In this document: positions 1 to 9,491 of the stretch, one piece after another
How the letters are laid out: every line of letters starts with the position of its first letter
Position numbering within the stretch: position 1 is the stretch's first letter
Assembly: GCF_004114935.1 (NCBI RefSeq)
Contig: NZ_CP022221.1
Coordinates: 8,577,001-8,641,000 of the forward strand
Reading direction: 5' to 3'
Source: Bradyrhizobium zhanjiangense
GTDB lineage: Bacteria; Pseudomonadota; Alphaproteobacteria; Rhizobiales; Xanthobacteraceae
Length of the DNA stretch: 64,000 bases
Notes under the pieces: model-generated
The model's database searches: none
Told to the model about the DNA's origin: nothing
What the model saw: only the letters and a program-made list of their open reading frames with translations
Program-made: the position numbers and the translations under genes

Positions 1-1
1 C

Positions 2-112
2 GGCGATCTGTTCGAGCTCACGCCCAAGGGTGTCACCGCCGTCGAGGAACACGCCGCTCTCGGTGCGAGCGATGCAGAACAAGCGAGCGCATCCTCCGAT
101 CGGCCGATCTGA
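2..112 (+). CDS. 3' end of an unidentified protein
   Basis: An open frame enters from the left edge and ends at TGA 110-112, giving the last 36 residues of a protein, beginning GDLFELTPKGVTAVEE and ending in an acidic, Ser/Ala-rich tail. The beginning lies outside the window and the fragment is too short to name a family. It could also be a chance open frame. Confidence 0.4.
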   Translation, partial: GDLFELTPKGVTAVEEHAALGASDAEQASASSDRPI

Positions 113-360
113 TCGCGCGCGACGTGACTCGCGCGCAACAATTGCGAATTCCTTTGCGCTGACCATTGCAGCCGCGTGACAATGGCGCATACTTCGCTTC
201 GGGCGGCGCAGCACTTTTCGATTCGAACATCAGGAAATCGAGCGACCACATGCGGGATTGAGTTCCCGACGTGAAGGCTGTGACATGCGGCAGATCAAGC
301 CGCGTGCGGCGCCCCAAAACCAAGTGGCTCAAGCCCACGGAACTCGGGGACCCATTCCGC

Positions 361-636
361 ATGACACGCTATCAGACGATCGCAACTCTCTTCGCCGTCG
401 CCACCACTGCCGTCGCATTCCAGTCATCACCTGGTCTCGCCTTCTCGTCCGAAGCGCAGCAGATGTGCTCGGGCGATGCGATGCGGCTGTGCTCCAGTGA
501 AATTCCTGATATCCCCAGGATCACCGCCTGCATGGTGCGGAAGAAGGCGCATGTCAGCCCCGGCTGCCGCGCCGTCATGGACCGCGAGCACGCAGCCGCC
601 GCAGCATCGCGCAAGCGGGAAGCGGCGGCGCAGTAA
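361..636 (+). CDS. Secreted small cysteine-rich repeat protein
   Basis: This is a 91-residue protein. The start at 361 is preferred over an upstream in-frame start at 271 because the residues from 361 form a signal peptide (MTRYQTIATLFAVATTAVAF, then a likely cut after SPGLA). The mature part has four cysteines spaced as C-6-C-11-C-9-C around the motif CSGDAMRLC and a later SPGCRAVM, which resembles the GLG1-type cysteine-rich repeat found in short exported proteins of Bradyrhizobium. The C-terminus is Ala/Arg/Glu-rich. Two disulfides in the periplasm are plausible. Function is unknown. It stands alone, followed by a palindromic repeat. Confidence 0.75.
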   Translation: MTRYQTIATLFAVATTAVAFQSSPGLAFSSEAQQMCSGDAMRLCSSEIPDIPRITACMVRKKAHVSPGCRAVMDREHAAAAASRKREAAAQ

Positions 637-659
637 CGATCATTTCGTCCATCCAGGAT

Positions 660-821
660 GTCATCCCGGGGCGACGCGACGGGACCGCGCAAAGCGCGGC
701 CCGGAAACGTCGAACCCGGAATCCATTTCTCGACGTCACCCGCCGCGCGATGGATTCCGGGTTCGCGCTTCCGCCTTCGCTCTTCGAGCTTCGGCGGACA
801 AGCTGCGCGCCCCGGAATGAC
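660..821. repeat. Nested palindromic intergenic repeat (CCCGGAATCCAT family)
   Basis: The outer arms GTCATCCCGGGGCG (from 660) and GCGCCCCGGAATGAC (to 821) are inverted, and an inner pair AACCCGGAATCCAT / ATGGATTCCGGGTT lies between them. The same architecture recurs at 23647-23747. It fills the gap between two convergent genes. Confidence 0.85.
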
Positions 822-842
822 GAAGGTGATGTCCGCCCGGCC

Positions 843-2438
843 CTAATCGCCCCATTGCGCGAACGCGTCGTTGAAGGCGCGCTCGCCGGGGGCGCCCTTC
901 TCGATCGCGATGATGGCGCGGCGCTGGTTGGCGTAGACCAGCGGCACGTCGAACCATGAGCGCTCTTTCAGGAGCTGGACGTTACGGGAGCGGTCGGCGT
1001 CGACATTGGACAGGCCGACCAGGAAGAAGCCGTCGGTGACCTTGACCGCGAGGCCGGCGAGCGGCGTACCGCGCGCCTGCTCGTTCGACTTCATCAGGAT
1101 GCCCGGCACGTTGGAGACGCTGCCGCCCGGAAAATCCTGCGGCAGGATGAAGGTCAGTTCCGCGGTATGGCTCGCCGGCAACGAGGAGTCGGTGTTGCGG
1201 CGGAACGACATCGTCATCTTGAACTTGCGGTCGGGGATCTCGATGTCGGCGCGCACGGCGAGGTCGGCCTTCTGGTTGCCGGACGCCTTGATCGGCTCCA
1301 GCCGCCACACCACCGAGCCGACATATTGCTTGCCCTTCGGATCGGACGGATCCTCGTCATAGAGCACGACCTTCTGCGCCACGGGCGCAACCGGCTGGTC
1401 GCTCGCCGAAGGCTGGCCGACGCGATCCGGGATCTTCGGCTTGCTCTGCGGCTGGGCCGGACTCGGCGCCTCAACCACCTGGGTCGCGGACGGCTTGAGA
1501 AAGCCGTTGACGATCTGGACCAGCTGCTTGCCCCAGAGGATGCCGGCACCGACCAGGATCAGCACGATGCCGACGGCGATCGCGCTCTTGAACGGGAAGG
1601 CGGAGCCGGTGCGGACGCGCTTCTTGGCGTCGCGCTCGCGCGGACGCGGCGACTGCGGCGTGTAGCGCTCGGCCTCCTCGATCGACTCGTCGTAGGAATA
1701 GGGCGCCTCCTCCTCGCCGGTGCGGTTTTCCAGGCTCGGCTCCAGCCGGTCGAACTCCGGTGAGGGCGAGGGCACGTTGGCGTAGGTGCGGCGCGCGGCA
1801 CGGCTGGCCTGCGCGGCAGCACCGCCGAGATCGTTGGCATCGGCCGTGATGTCGCGGAAGCCGCGCACGCCCGGTGCGGGTGGCAGCGGTGGCGGCGGGC
1901 CCATGTCCGGCGGACGGCGCGCACCCGCGCGATCGCGTCCGGCCGGTGGAGGCGCGGGCGGCTCCGGCGGCGGCGCGGACGGGCCGGGCTGGCGCGGGGC
2001 GTCGAAACGCGGCGCGCGCGGCGGCCGCGGCGCCTCGCCCTGGTCATCGACGTTGAAGGACGGGCGGTCGGCACGCGGCGGGGTCGGGGCCGGACGCGTG
2101 CGCGGTGCGGCCGGCTGAGGTGCGGGAGCGTTGCCTTCGGCGGCGCGGGCGCTGGCCCGGCGGAAGGCATCGCCGCTGCCGCTGCTGCGCGTGCCCCCAC
2201 CGGGGCGCGAGGCCTCGCGGGCGCGCTGGGCGGCCTCCGATTCGACCTTGCGGACGGCCTCTTCCAGCGACAGCCGTTCGCGGGTGATCTCGGATTCGGA
2301 GAGCGGCGGCTGCACGCTGCGCAGCTGCGCGATCAGCGCCGTGCGCGCCCGCTCATAGAGCGCGCGACGGCTTTCGCCGGGAGCGTTGGGGTCCAGGGCG
2401 GCAATAGCGCGGGCGATCAGCGGATAGTAATCAGCCAT
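843..2438 (-). CDS. Proline-rich single-pass membrane protein, function unknown
   Basis: This is a 531-residue protein. Residues 1-80 form a charged helical N-terminus (starting MADYYPLIARAIAALD). About 90-280 is a low-complexity Pro/Arg/Ala region. One hydrophobic segment follows at about 280-302 (IAVGIVLILVGAGILW), and the C-terminal ~180 residues look like a folded extracytoplasmic domain. It would sit in the inner membrane with a disordered cytoplasmic arm. The gene begins 37 nt downstream of the purA stop on the same strand, so the two are probably co-transcribed, though nothing ties it to purine synthesis. I do not recognise a named domain. Confidence 0.8.
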   Translation of the reverse strand: MADYYPLIARAIAALDPNAPGESRRALYERARTALIAQLRSVQPPLSESEITRERLSLEEAVRKVESEAAQRAREASRPGGGTRSSGSGDAFRRASARAAEGNAPAPQPAAPRTRPAPTPPRADRPSFNVDDQGEAPRPPRAPRFDAPRQPGPSAPPPEPPAPPPAGRDRAGARRPPDMGPPPPLPPAPGVRGFRDITADANDLGGAAAQASRAARRTYANVPSPSPEFDRLEPSLENRTGEEEAPYSYDESIEEAERYTPQSPRPRERDAKKRVRTGSAFPFKSAIAVGIVLILVGAGILWGKQLVQIVNGFLKPSATQVVEAPSPAQPQSKPKIPDRVGQPSASDQPVAPVAQKVVLYDEDPSDPKGKQYVGSVVWRLEPIKASGNQKADLAVRADIEIPDRKFKMTMSFRRNTDSSLPASHTAELTFILPQDFPGGSVSNVPGILMKSNEQARGTPLAGLAVKVTDGFFLVGLSNVDADRSRNVQLLKERSWFDVPLVYANQRRAIIAIEKGAPGERAFNDAFAQWGD

Positions 2439-2475
2439 TTCAACTCAACTATACGCGCGTCCCGGTAAGATATCG

Positions 2476-3850
<1,375 letters not shown>

Positions 3851-4180
3851 TGCGCCCAGCCCAATCGGCGGCCGGAGCCGCCCGCACGCAAGGCAGCCAA
3901 CCGGATAAAGGAAGCAGCCCCTCTAGGCAAGCAAGAACGGGGCTTTTTCGAGGTCCAAAGCCCGACCCAAGCCTTTGATATCCCCTGAAAATCCAGAAAC
4001 CTCTGGGAACGGCGGAGCGGGTTTCGACCAAAGCGTGAGACGCCATGTCGGTCCCTGCATGGTCGCGATGCATCCGCCCCCCGTTGATGCCATCTCGATT
4101 TCCGTGTCTTTGAGCAGAGCCGGGCGATGAGCCGGCCCGGACCTTTCCGGGCCGGGGGCCTCGGCGCTATCCGCGGGGCC
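3851..4180. other. Intergenic stretch without a supported gene
   Basis: The region lies between divergent purA and the first EamA gene and presumably holds both promoters. A short inverted pair AGCCCC/GGGGCT followed by TTTTT occurs at about 3917-3950 in plus orientation, but no plus-strand gene precedes it. I see no convincing reading frame or operator. Confidence 0.5.
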
Positions 4181-5125
4181 ATGACGATCACAATGTCCGC
4201 AACCGCCCAGACCACCGGCACCGATACATCCGGTCACAGCTGGATCGCCAACCAGCCCTACCTGCTGCTCAGCATCACCGCGCTGTGCTGGGCCGGCAAC
4301 GCCATCGTCGGTCGGCTCGCCGCCGGCCACATCCCGCCGGTGACGCTGTCGTTCCTGCGCTGGTTCTTCGCGTTCCTGTTGGTGCTGCCGTTCGCCTGGA
4401 AGCATCTTGCGCAGGACTGGCCCGCGATCCGCGGGCGGCTCGGCCTGATGGTCACGCTCTCGGTCACCGGTATCGGCGCCTTCAACACGCTGCAATATTG
4501 GGCGCTGGAGCATACCCAGGCGCTGAACACGCTGCTGCTCCAGTCGGCCGCGCCGCTGATCGTGGCATTGTGGTCGCTGGCCATTCTCGGCGTCCGACTC
4601 ACCGCGGCGCAGGCCTTCGGCGTGCTGCTGTCGATGTGCGGCGTGCTCACGATCCTGCTGCATGGCGATTTCACCACGCTGTCGAATATCGAGTTCAACA
4701 AGGGCGACCTCATCTTCATCGTCGCGCTCGTCATTTTCGCGCTCTATTCGGTGCTGACCTTGAAGCGGCCGGCGATCCACGGCCTCTCGTTCCTCGCCTT
4801 CACCTTCGGCTGCGGCGCCGCCTGCCTCATTCCGCTGGAGATCTGGGAATTGTTCGCGCGCCCCGTGATGAAGCTCGACGGGCCGAACCTGCTGACCCTG
4901 TTCTATGTCGCGGTGTTCCCCTCGACGCTGGCTTATCTCTGCTTCAACCGCGGCGTCCGGCTGATCGGCGCCAACCGCGCCGCGCCGTTCTTCCACGTGG
5001 TGCCGGTGTTCGGCTCGATCATGGCGATGGTCTTTTTGAGCGAGCGCCCGCAGGCGTTCCACTTCATCGGCTTTGCGCTGGTGCTGTCCGGGGTGTTCGT
5101 GGCGTCAAGGAAGCAGGCGAGCTAG
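4181..5125 (+). CDS. EamA/DMT-superfamily transporter
   Basis: This is an inner-membrane protein of about 314 residues with roughly ten hydrophobic helices in two EamA repeats, typical of drug/metabolite exporters (substrate unknown). Recognisable points are the N-terminal NQPYLLLSITALCWAGNA, the QSAAPLIVALW segment and a C-terminal GANRAAPFFHVVPVFGS. The start is uncertain: ATG occurs at 4127, 4181 and 4193, and I use 4181 because the residues before it are a low-complexity leader. A clear paralogue is encoded at 7364-8299. No partner gene shows the substrate. Confidence 0.85.
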   Translation: MTITMSATAQTTGTDTSGHSWIANQPYLLLSITALCWAGNAIVGRLAAGHIPPVTLSFLRWFFAFLLVLPFAWKHLAQDWPAIRGRLGLMVTLSVTGIGAFNTLQYWALEHTQALNTLLLQSAAPLIVALWSLAILGVRLTAAQAFGVLLSMCGVLTILLHGDFTTLSNIEFNKGDLIFIVALVIFALYSVLTLKRPAIHGLSFLAFTFGCGAACLIPLEIWELFARPVMKLDGPNLLTLFYVAVFPSTLAYLCFNRGVRLIGANRAAPFFHVVPVFGSIMAMVFLSERPQAFHFIGFALVLSGVFVASRKQAS

Positions 5126-5182
5126 GCTCAAGGCTCATCAGGCATCCCGTCAAAAGGCCATCGCAAGGTCCATCATCTGCGA

Positions 5183-5587
5183 TCAAGCGTTCGCTGATGG
5201 GTTCATCCATATCATCTCCCAAACATACCCATCCGGGTCTTCAACGTGTCGGTTGTACATGAAGCCAAGATCCTGTGCCGGGTTGGGATCGGCGCGACCG
5301 CCCGCAGCCACTGCGCGAGCCAGCGTTGCATCGACGGAATCGCGGTCGTCGACCGTAAGAGCGAACATGGCCTGGCTGTCGCGCCGCGCGTCGCCGATCT
5401 CGCGTTGGGTGAATTCACGATAGTGGTCGTGGGTGAGCAGCATCACGCCGATCGCGTCCGTGAACATGAGCGAGGTCGAATTTGCGCCGGAGAATTGGGG
5501 ATTCACTGCGCCACCTAGCGCCACGTAGAACGCTGTCGATGCAGCGAGATTGCGTACAGGCAGGTTCACCAAAATCATCTTGGGCAT
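5183..5587 (-). CDS. VOC-family (glyoxalase-like) protein
   Basis: The 134-residue protein starts MPKMILVNLPVRNLAASTAF, the usual first strand and helix of a vicinal-oxygen-chelate module, and ends with a second module including HVEDPDGYVWEMIWM. These proteins bind a metal and act on small molecules or confer antibiotic resistance; the actual substrate cannot be read here. It lies on the minus strand behind a small membrane protein gene (5707-6111), and both are divergent from a TetR gene that may control them. Confidence 0.85.
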   Translation of the reverse strand: MPKMILVNLPVRNLAASTAFYVALGGAVNPQFSGANSTSLMFTDAIGVMLLTHDHYREFTQREIGDARRDSQAMFALTVDDRDSVDATLARAVAAGGRADPNPAQDLGFMYNRHVEDPDGYVWEMIWMNPSANA

Positions 5588-5706
5588 TGCTTTTCCTTCA
5601 AAAAGCGGCTGGAAGCCGCACTATGGTTTGACATCGCGAACAGAAAACTCTCAGCGCTCGACATATGAAGCTGCTGATCGGCCTCCAGGACGCCCCTAAC
5701 CTCCAT

Positions 5707-6111
5707 TCAAATGTAACGCGCAGCGCCCATGCAGAGCGCGGCGATGCCGAGCAGGCCCGCCGCCACGCGTTGAGCCCCGGCGATACGTGAACGCAGATCC
5801 TCCGGATTGCCGACGCCACGACGCAAGGACGCGAGCGCACGGGGACCGATTGCCGCCTGAACACCGGCCGCGATCAGTGCGCAGACCGCACCGACCGCGA
5901 GCACCTGCTCTGTCGTGCCGAAGCTGCCGGCATGAATGAGATGTCCGAGATAGCCGCCGGTCAGGATCGCAATCGTTGCTGCGCCGAGTTGTGGAAAGAC
6001 CAGTTGCTCGCCGCCCACTCCGCCGATGCGGGCCAACGCGAAGCTTGATCCCGCCCAGAACACGGATGACAACACGTGAAGCGACAGGGCGATCACAAGG
6101 GCGGTGTGCAT
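5707..6111 (-). CDS. Small four-helix integral membrane protein
   Basis: The 134-residue product starts MHTALVIALSLHVLSSVFWAG and has about four hydrophobic helices, with a conserved-looking H12 near the first helix and a second His pair in YLGHLIHAG. The pattern is reminiscent of CopD-like or cytochrome-type small membrane proteins, but I cannot assign a family. It is transcribed away from the TetR gene, with only 73 nt between the start codons. That gap holds a perfect inverted repeat, so regulation by the TetR protein is likely. Confidence 0.75.
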   Translation of the reverse strand: MHTALVIALSLHVLSSVFWAGSSFALARIGGVGGEQLVFPQLGAATIAILTGGYLGHLIHAGSFGTTEQVLAVGAVCALIAAGVQAAIGPRALASLRRGVGNPEDLRSRIAGAQRVAAGLLGIAALCMGAARYI

Positions 6112-6141
6112 GGCAAGCTCCGAACCAGCTTCTAAATTTGA

Positions 6142-6156
6142 TATACAATATGTATA
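6142..6156. promoter_or_regulatory. Candidate TetR operator
   Basis: TATACA-ATA-TGTATA is a perfect inverted repeat with 6-bp arms and a 3-bp spacer. It sits between the divergent membrane-protein and TetR genes, 28 nt before the TetR start and 30 nt before the other start. The position and symmetry fit an autoregulatory operator; that the TetR protein binds it is inferred. Confidence 0.55.
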
Positions 6157-6184
6157 GTCAATACGTCAACAGAATGGCAAGGCC

Positions 6185-6817
6185 ATGCCGAAGCGCAACT
6201 ATGTGAGCTCCGCGCGGGCTTCCGCGGCGGCGGAGACGCGCGAACGTATCATCGCGGCCGGTGCGCGCCTGTTGCGCAAGGACGCGAGCATTGCGAACTT
6301 CTCACTCGATGTGGTGGCGAAGGCGGCCGGCGTCACCCGGCTGACCGTCTATAACCAGTTCGGATCGCGGCGCGGATTGCTGGAAGCCGTGTTCGACGAC
6401 ATCGCAAGCCGTGGCGGGCTGTTCGAACTGACCGAGGTGATGGCGATGGCGGATCCGCGCGCCGCGCTCGATCGCGTCGTGGAAATATTCTGTACGTTCT
6501 GGGGGCACGACGCCGCGGTCGGCGGACTCAACCAAGCCATTGCAACCGATCCCGAATTCGGCGAGGCGCTGGTCGCGCGCAACGAGCGACGGCGCGAATT
6601 GCTGGCTGCGCTGCTGTCGCGCATTGTCGGCAAACACGCGGCAAAGCGCGCCGTGCGGGATTCGGTCGATCTGATCTTCGTGCTGACGAGCTATCCGACG
6701 TTTGCAGCGCTGCGCTCGCAGCGGTCAACGGAGGAGGTCTGCCGCCTGCTGCAGGCTGCTTGCCGCGCCGTAGTAGACGCGCTGGCATTTGATGGGCGCG
6801 CGGTGGGGAACAAGTAG
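6185..6817 (+). CDS. TetR/AcrR-family transcriptional regulator
   Basis: This is a 210-residue protein. Residues about 15-62 form the TetR helix-turn-helix (AETRERIIAAGARLLRKD, then VVAKAAGVTRLTVYNQFGSR), and the rest is the helical ligand-binding and dimer domain. Such proteins usually repress their own and adjacent divergent genes until a ligand binds. Here the likely targets are the small membrane protein and VOC genes on the other strand, through the inverted repeat at 6142-6156. The ligand is unknown. Confidence 0.92.
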   Translation: MPKRNYVSSARASAAAETRERIIAAGARLLRKDASIANFSLDVVAKAAGVTRLTVYNQFGSRRGLLEAVFDDIASRGGLFELTEVMAMADPRAALDRVVEIFCTFWGHDAAVGGLNQAIATDPEFGEALVARNERRRELLAALLSRIVGKHAAKRAVRDSVDLIFVLTSYPTFAALRSQRSTEEVCRLLQAACRAVVDALAFDGRAVGNK

Positions 6818-6872
6818 GCACTGCCCCCGATGGCGTCTTGTTCCTTGTGAAGGCAGCGCCGCCCGCGCACGA

Positions 6873-7271
6873 TCACGCCTTCAACTTGCTGTACGCTTCG
6901 CTGGTGGCAATGATGACGTGCTCGGCGCAGCCGTTGACGCGATGCGGGTCGGCCTGCGTCTCGTAGGCCTCCGATGTCATCATGTCGAGGAAGGCTGTGA
7001 CCGACGGATAGAAGACCAGCGCGACGAAATCCCAGTCGTTCCCCTCCTGCGGTCCGAGTGCGACAGCCCTGGCCTCGCCGGTCCAGAGCAAGGTGCCGCC
7101 GCGCGCCTTGATCATCGGCACGGTGATGGCGCTGTAGCGCAGATAAGCGTCCCAGCCGGAGCCGTTGCCGTCGCGCGAACGCGCGTGGAAGCGCATCAGG
7201 TTCAGCATAACCACCGGCGCGTTTGGATCGAGCCGTTCCAGGCCCTCGATGTTCAACATATTAACCGCCAA
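6873..7271 (-). CDS. DUF1330-type dimeric alpha/beta barrel protein
   Basis: The product is 132 residues or slightly shorter (an internal ATG lies at 7259). It contains the PVVMLNLMRFH strand, the YLRYSAITVPMIKARGG helix and the WDFVALVFYPS strand that characterise DUF1330/ferredoxin-like barrel proteins. Members are small cytoplasmic proteins of uncertain role. It lies between the TetR gene and the second EamA gene, on the opposite strand to both, so it is probably transcribed alone. Confidence 0.8.
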   Translation of the reverse strand: MAVNMLNIEGLERLDPNAPVVMLNLMRFHARSRDGNGSGWDAYLRYSAITVPMIKARGGTLLWTGEARAVALGPQEGNDWDFVALVFYPSVTAFLDMMTSEAYETQADPHRVNGCAEHVIIATSEAYSKLKA

Positions 7272-7363
7272 AGGCGCCTCCCCGGTTCATGCCTGCATTG
7301 TAGCATTGCGGCCGCGTGACTTGTGCCACGACGCCGATCCGGCGCAAGCTCCCATCAACGCCA

Positions 7364-8299
7364 ATGACGATCGCTTCGCCCGCGCCAAAGGCCGCCAATC
7401 CGGCCAGTTGGCTCAACAACCAGCCTTATCTGCTGCTCAGCCTGAGCTCGCTGTTCTGGGCGGGCAACATCGTGCTCGCGCGCCATGTCGGTGCGCATGT
7501 GCCGCCGCTGACCGTGACCACGATCCGCTGGTTCGGCGTGTTCCTGATCCTGTTGCCATTCGCATGGCCGCATCTGAAGCGGGACTGGCCCGCCTTGCGG
7601 AGCAGCCTGCCCCTGATGCTGTTCCTGTCGCTGGTGGGCTTTGCCTTCAACAACGCGATCTCCTACTGGGCGATGCAATACACGGAAGCGCTGAACGCGC
7701 TGCTGATCCAGTCGGCAGGTCCGCTGTTCGTGGCACTGTGGTCGCTGGTACTGTTCGGGGTGCGGCTGACCGGCGCGCAGTTCGCCGGCATCGCGATCTC
7801 GCTTGCCGGCGTGCTGATCATCATCCTGCGCGGCGATCTCGCCGCGCTCGCGAGCATCAGCTTCAACAGGGGCGACATCATGTTCGCCTCCTCGCTGGTG
7901 GCGTTCGGTCTCTACTCCGCCTTCATCCCGCGGCGGCCGAAGATCCACCAGCTCTCATTTCTCTCCTTCACCACCTGCTGCGGCGCGACCATGCTGCTGC
8001 CGACCGCGATCTGGGAGGCGGCAAGCGGCCGCGTGCTGCAATTCGACGGGATGACGCTGGCGACGCTTGGTTACATCCTGATCTTTCCCTCGACGCTGGC
8101 CTATCTCTTCTTCAACCGCGGCGTCGCGCTGATCGGGCCGAACCGCGCCGCGCCATTCTTCCATCTGGTGCCAGTGTTCGGCTCGGCGCTGGCGATCCTG
8201 CTGCTCGGCGAAAAGCTCCAGCCGTTCCACCTGATCGGCTACGCGCTGGTGCTCGCCGGCGTCGTGATCGCCTCGCGCCAGGGTTCTGCGGTGAAGTAA
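7364..8299 (+). CDS. EamA/DMT-superfamily transporter (paralogue)
   Basis: About 311 residues with ten predicted membrane helices. The protein follows the one at 4181-5125 almost segment by segment: NNQPYLLLSLSSLFWAGN, QSAGPLFVALWSL, and GPNRAAPFFHLVPVFGS near the end. The shared signatures point to an intragenomic duplication or two members of one subfamily. ATG at 7364 is chosen; an upstream in-frame start at 7316 would add 16 residues of poor quality. The transported compound is unknown. Confidence 0.87.
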   Translation: MTIASPAPKAANPASWLNNQPYLLLSLSSLFWAGNIVLARHVGAHVPPLTVTTIRWFGVFLILLPFAWPHLKRDWPALRSSLPLMLFLSLVGFAFNNAISYWAMQYTEALNALLIQSAGPLFVALWSLVLFGVRLTGAQFAGIAISLAGVLIIILRGDLAALASISFNRGDIMFASSLVAFGLYSAFIPRRPKIHQLSFLSFTTCCGATMLLPTAIWEAASGRVLQFDGMTLATLGYILIFPSTLAYLFFNRGVALIGPNRAAPFFHLVPVFGSALAILLLGEKLQPFHLIGYALVLAGVVIASRQGSAVK

Positions 8300-8397
8300 T
8301 TCCGCGGCGCGGACACGTTCACTACCTACGGCCATCTTTCGAATCCGGTTTTGACAAGCTACGTTCCCGGCCAACGAAAAAGAGGGAACGTCCAGAC

Positions 8398-9375
8398 ATG
8401 ATTTCAGTGTTGATTCGAAACCTGCGTGCTATCGGCGCGGCCGTACTGTGCCTCGCCGCCGCATCCACGGCCCAGGCCGACAATTATCCGAGCCGCAACA
8501 TCACGCTGGTGTTGCCATTCGCCGCCGGCAGTGGCACCGACACCACGACGCGGCTGATCTCGCAGCATCTGTCGCAGGCGCTCGGCGTCGGCATCGTGAT
8601 CGAGAACAAGGCGGGCGCTAACGGCATGCTCGCCGCGACCTATGTCGCGCGCGCCGCGCCCGACGGCTACACGCTGCTGGTGACGACCAACACCACGCAT
8701 TCGGCCAATCCCTTCCTGCTCAAGAGCCTCACTTACGATCCGGTCAAGGATTTCACGCCGATCGCGCGTACCGGCGATTTGCCCTTCATGCTGGTCATCA
8801 ATCCGGACGTGCCGGCCAAGACCGTCGGCGAGCTGGTCGCCTATGGCAAGGCCAATCCGGGCAAGCTGAGCTATGCCTCGGGCTCGTCCTCGGCGATCGT
8901 GTCGGGCGCGACCTTTGCGCACAATGCCGAGCTCGACCTGTTGCACGTGCCCTACAAGAGCTCGCCGCCGGCGCTCAACGACGTCATGGGCGGCCGCGTC
9001 TCGATGATGTTCGTCGACATCCTGACTGGCCTGCCGCATGTCAACGGCAACGCGCTGCGCGCGCTCGCGGTCACCACCAAGGAGCGCTCACCGCTGGTGC
9101 CGCATCTGCCCTCGATGCAGGAGGCCGGCGTGCCGGACTTCGACATCTCGTCATGGCAGGGCTATTTCGGCCCGGCCGGCATGCCGAAGGAGATCGTGAC
9201 GCGGCTCAACGCCGAGATCAGGAAGATCGTCGAGAATCCAGAGATCAAGGCCAAGCTCGCCACGCTCGGCATGGACGCCTTCTCCGGCACGCCGGAGCAG
9301 CTTGGCAGCTTCGTGAACGAGCAGCTCGTGCTGTGGGAGAAGCTGATCACGAACGCGAAGATCGAGAAGCAGTAG
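8398..9375 (+). CDS. Bug/TctC-family tripartite tricarboxylate transporter receptor
   Basis: This 325-residue periplasmic solute-binding protein has a signal peptide ending near ASTAQA and the mature start DNYPSRNITLVLPFAAGSGTD, a hallmark of the Bug family. It continues with VIENKAGANGMLAA and YASGSSSAIVSG. AGAGGGA precedes the ATG at a suitable distance. Bug proteins capture carboxylates or other small anions for TctAB transporters, but no tctA/tctB lies nearby, so this is an orphan receptor that either feeds a transporter elsewhere or serves as a sensor. Confidence 0.93.
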   Translation: MISVLIRNLRAIGAAVLCLAAASTAQADNYPSRNITLVLPFAAGSGTDTTTRLISQHLSQALGVGIVIENKAGANGMLAATYVARAAPDGYTLLVTTNTTHSANPFLLKSLTYDPVKDFTPIARTGDLPFMLVINPDVPAKTVGELVAYGKANPGKLSYASGSSSAIVSGATFAHNAELDLLHVPYKSSPPALNDVMGGRVSMMFVDILTGLPHVNGNALRALAVTTKERSPLVPHLPSMQEAGVPDFDISSWQGYFGPAGMPKEIVTRLNAEIRKIVENPEIKAKLATLGMDAFSGTPEQLGSFVNEQLVLWEKLITNAKIEKQ

Positions 9376-9386
9376 GCAGTCTCGTG

Positions 9387-9471
9387 GGGTGGGCAAAGCG
9401 TAGCGCGCCCACCATTAGGTCGTCGCAAAAAAGAAGAAGGTGGGCACGACGCTTCGCGTCTTTGCCCACCC
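9387..9471. repeat. Palindromic repeat, GGGTGGGCAAAG...CTTTGCCCACCC
   Basis: The 12-bp arms are perfect inverted copies. Each arm is followed internally by a related GCGCGCCCACC / AGGTGGGCACG segment, so the element can fold as nested hairpins. It lies between the convergent Bug and chemoreceptor genes and could act as a bidirectional transcript end. Confidence 0.8.
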
Positions 9472-9491
9472 TACGCATTTCGCGCCTATGA

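Noticed and set aside
3917..3950. Terminator-like AGCCCC...GGGGCT-TTTTT in plus orientation
   Set aside because: No plus-strand gene ends before it and the loop is 17 nt long; likely chance.
7165..8397. In-frame extension upstream of the Bug-type protein
   Set aside because: It runs through the EamA gene in another frame; the signal peptide begins at 8398 with AGAGGGA upstream.
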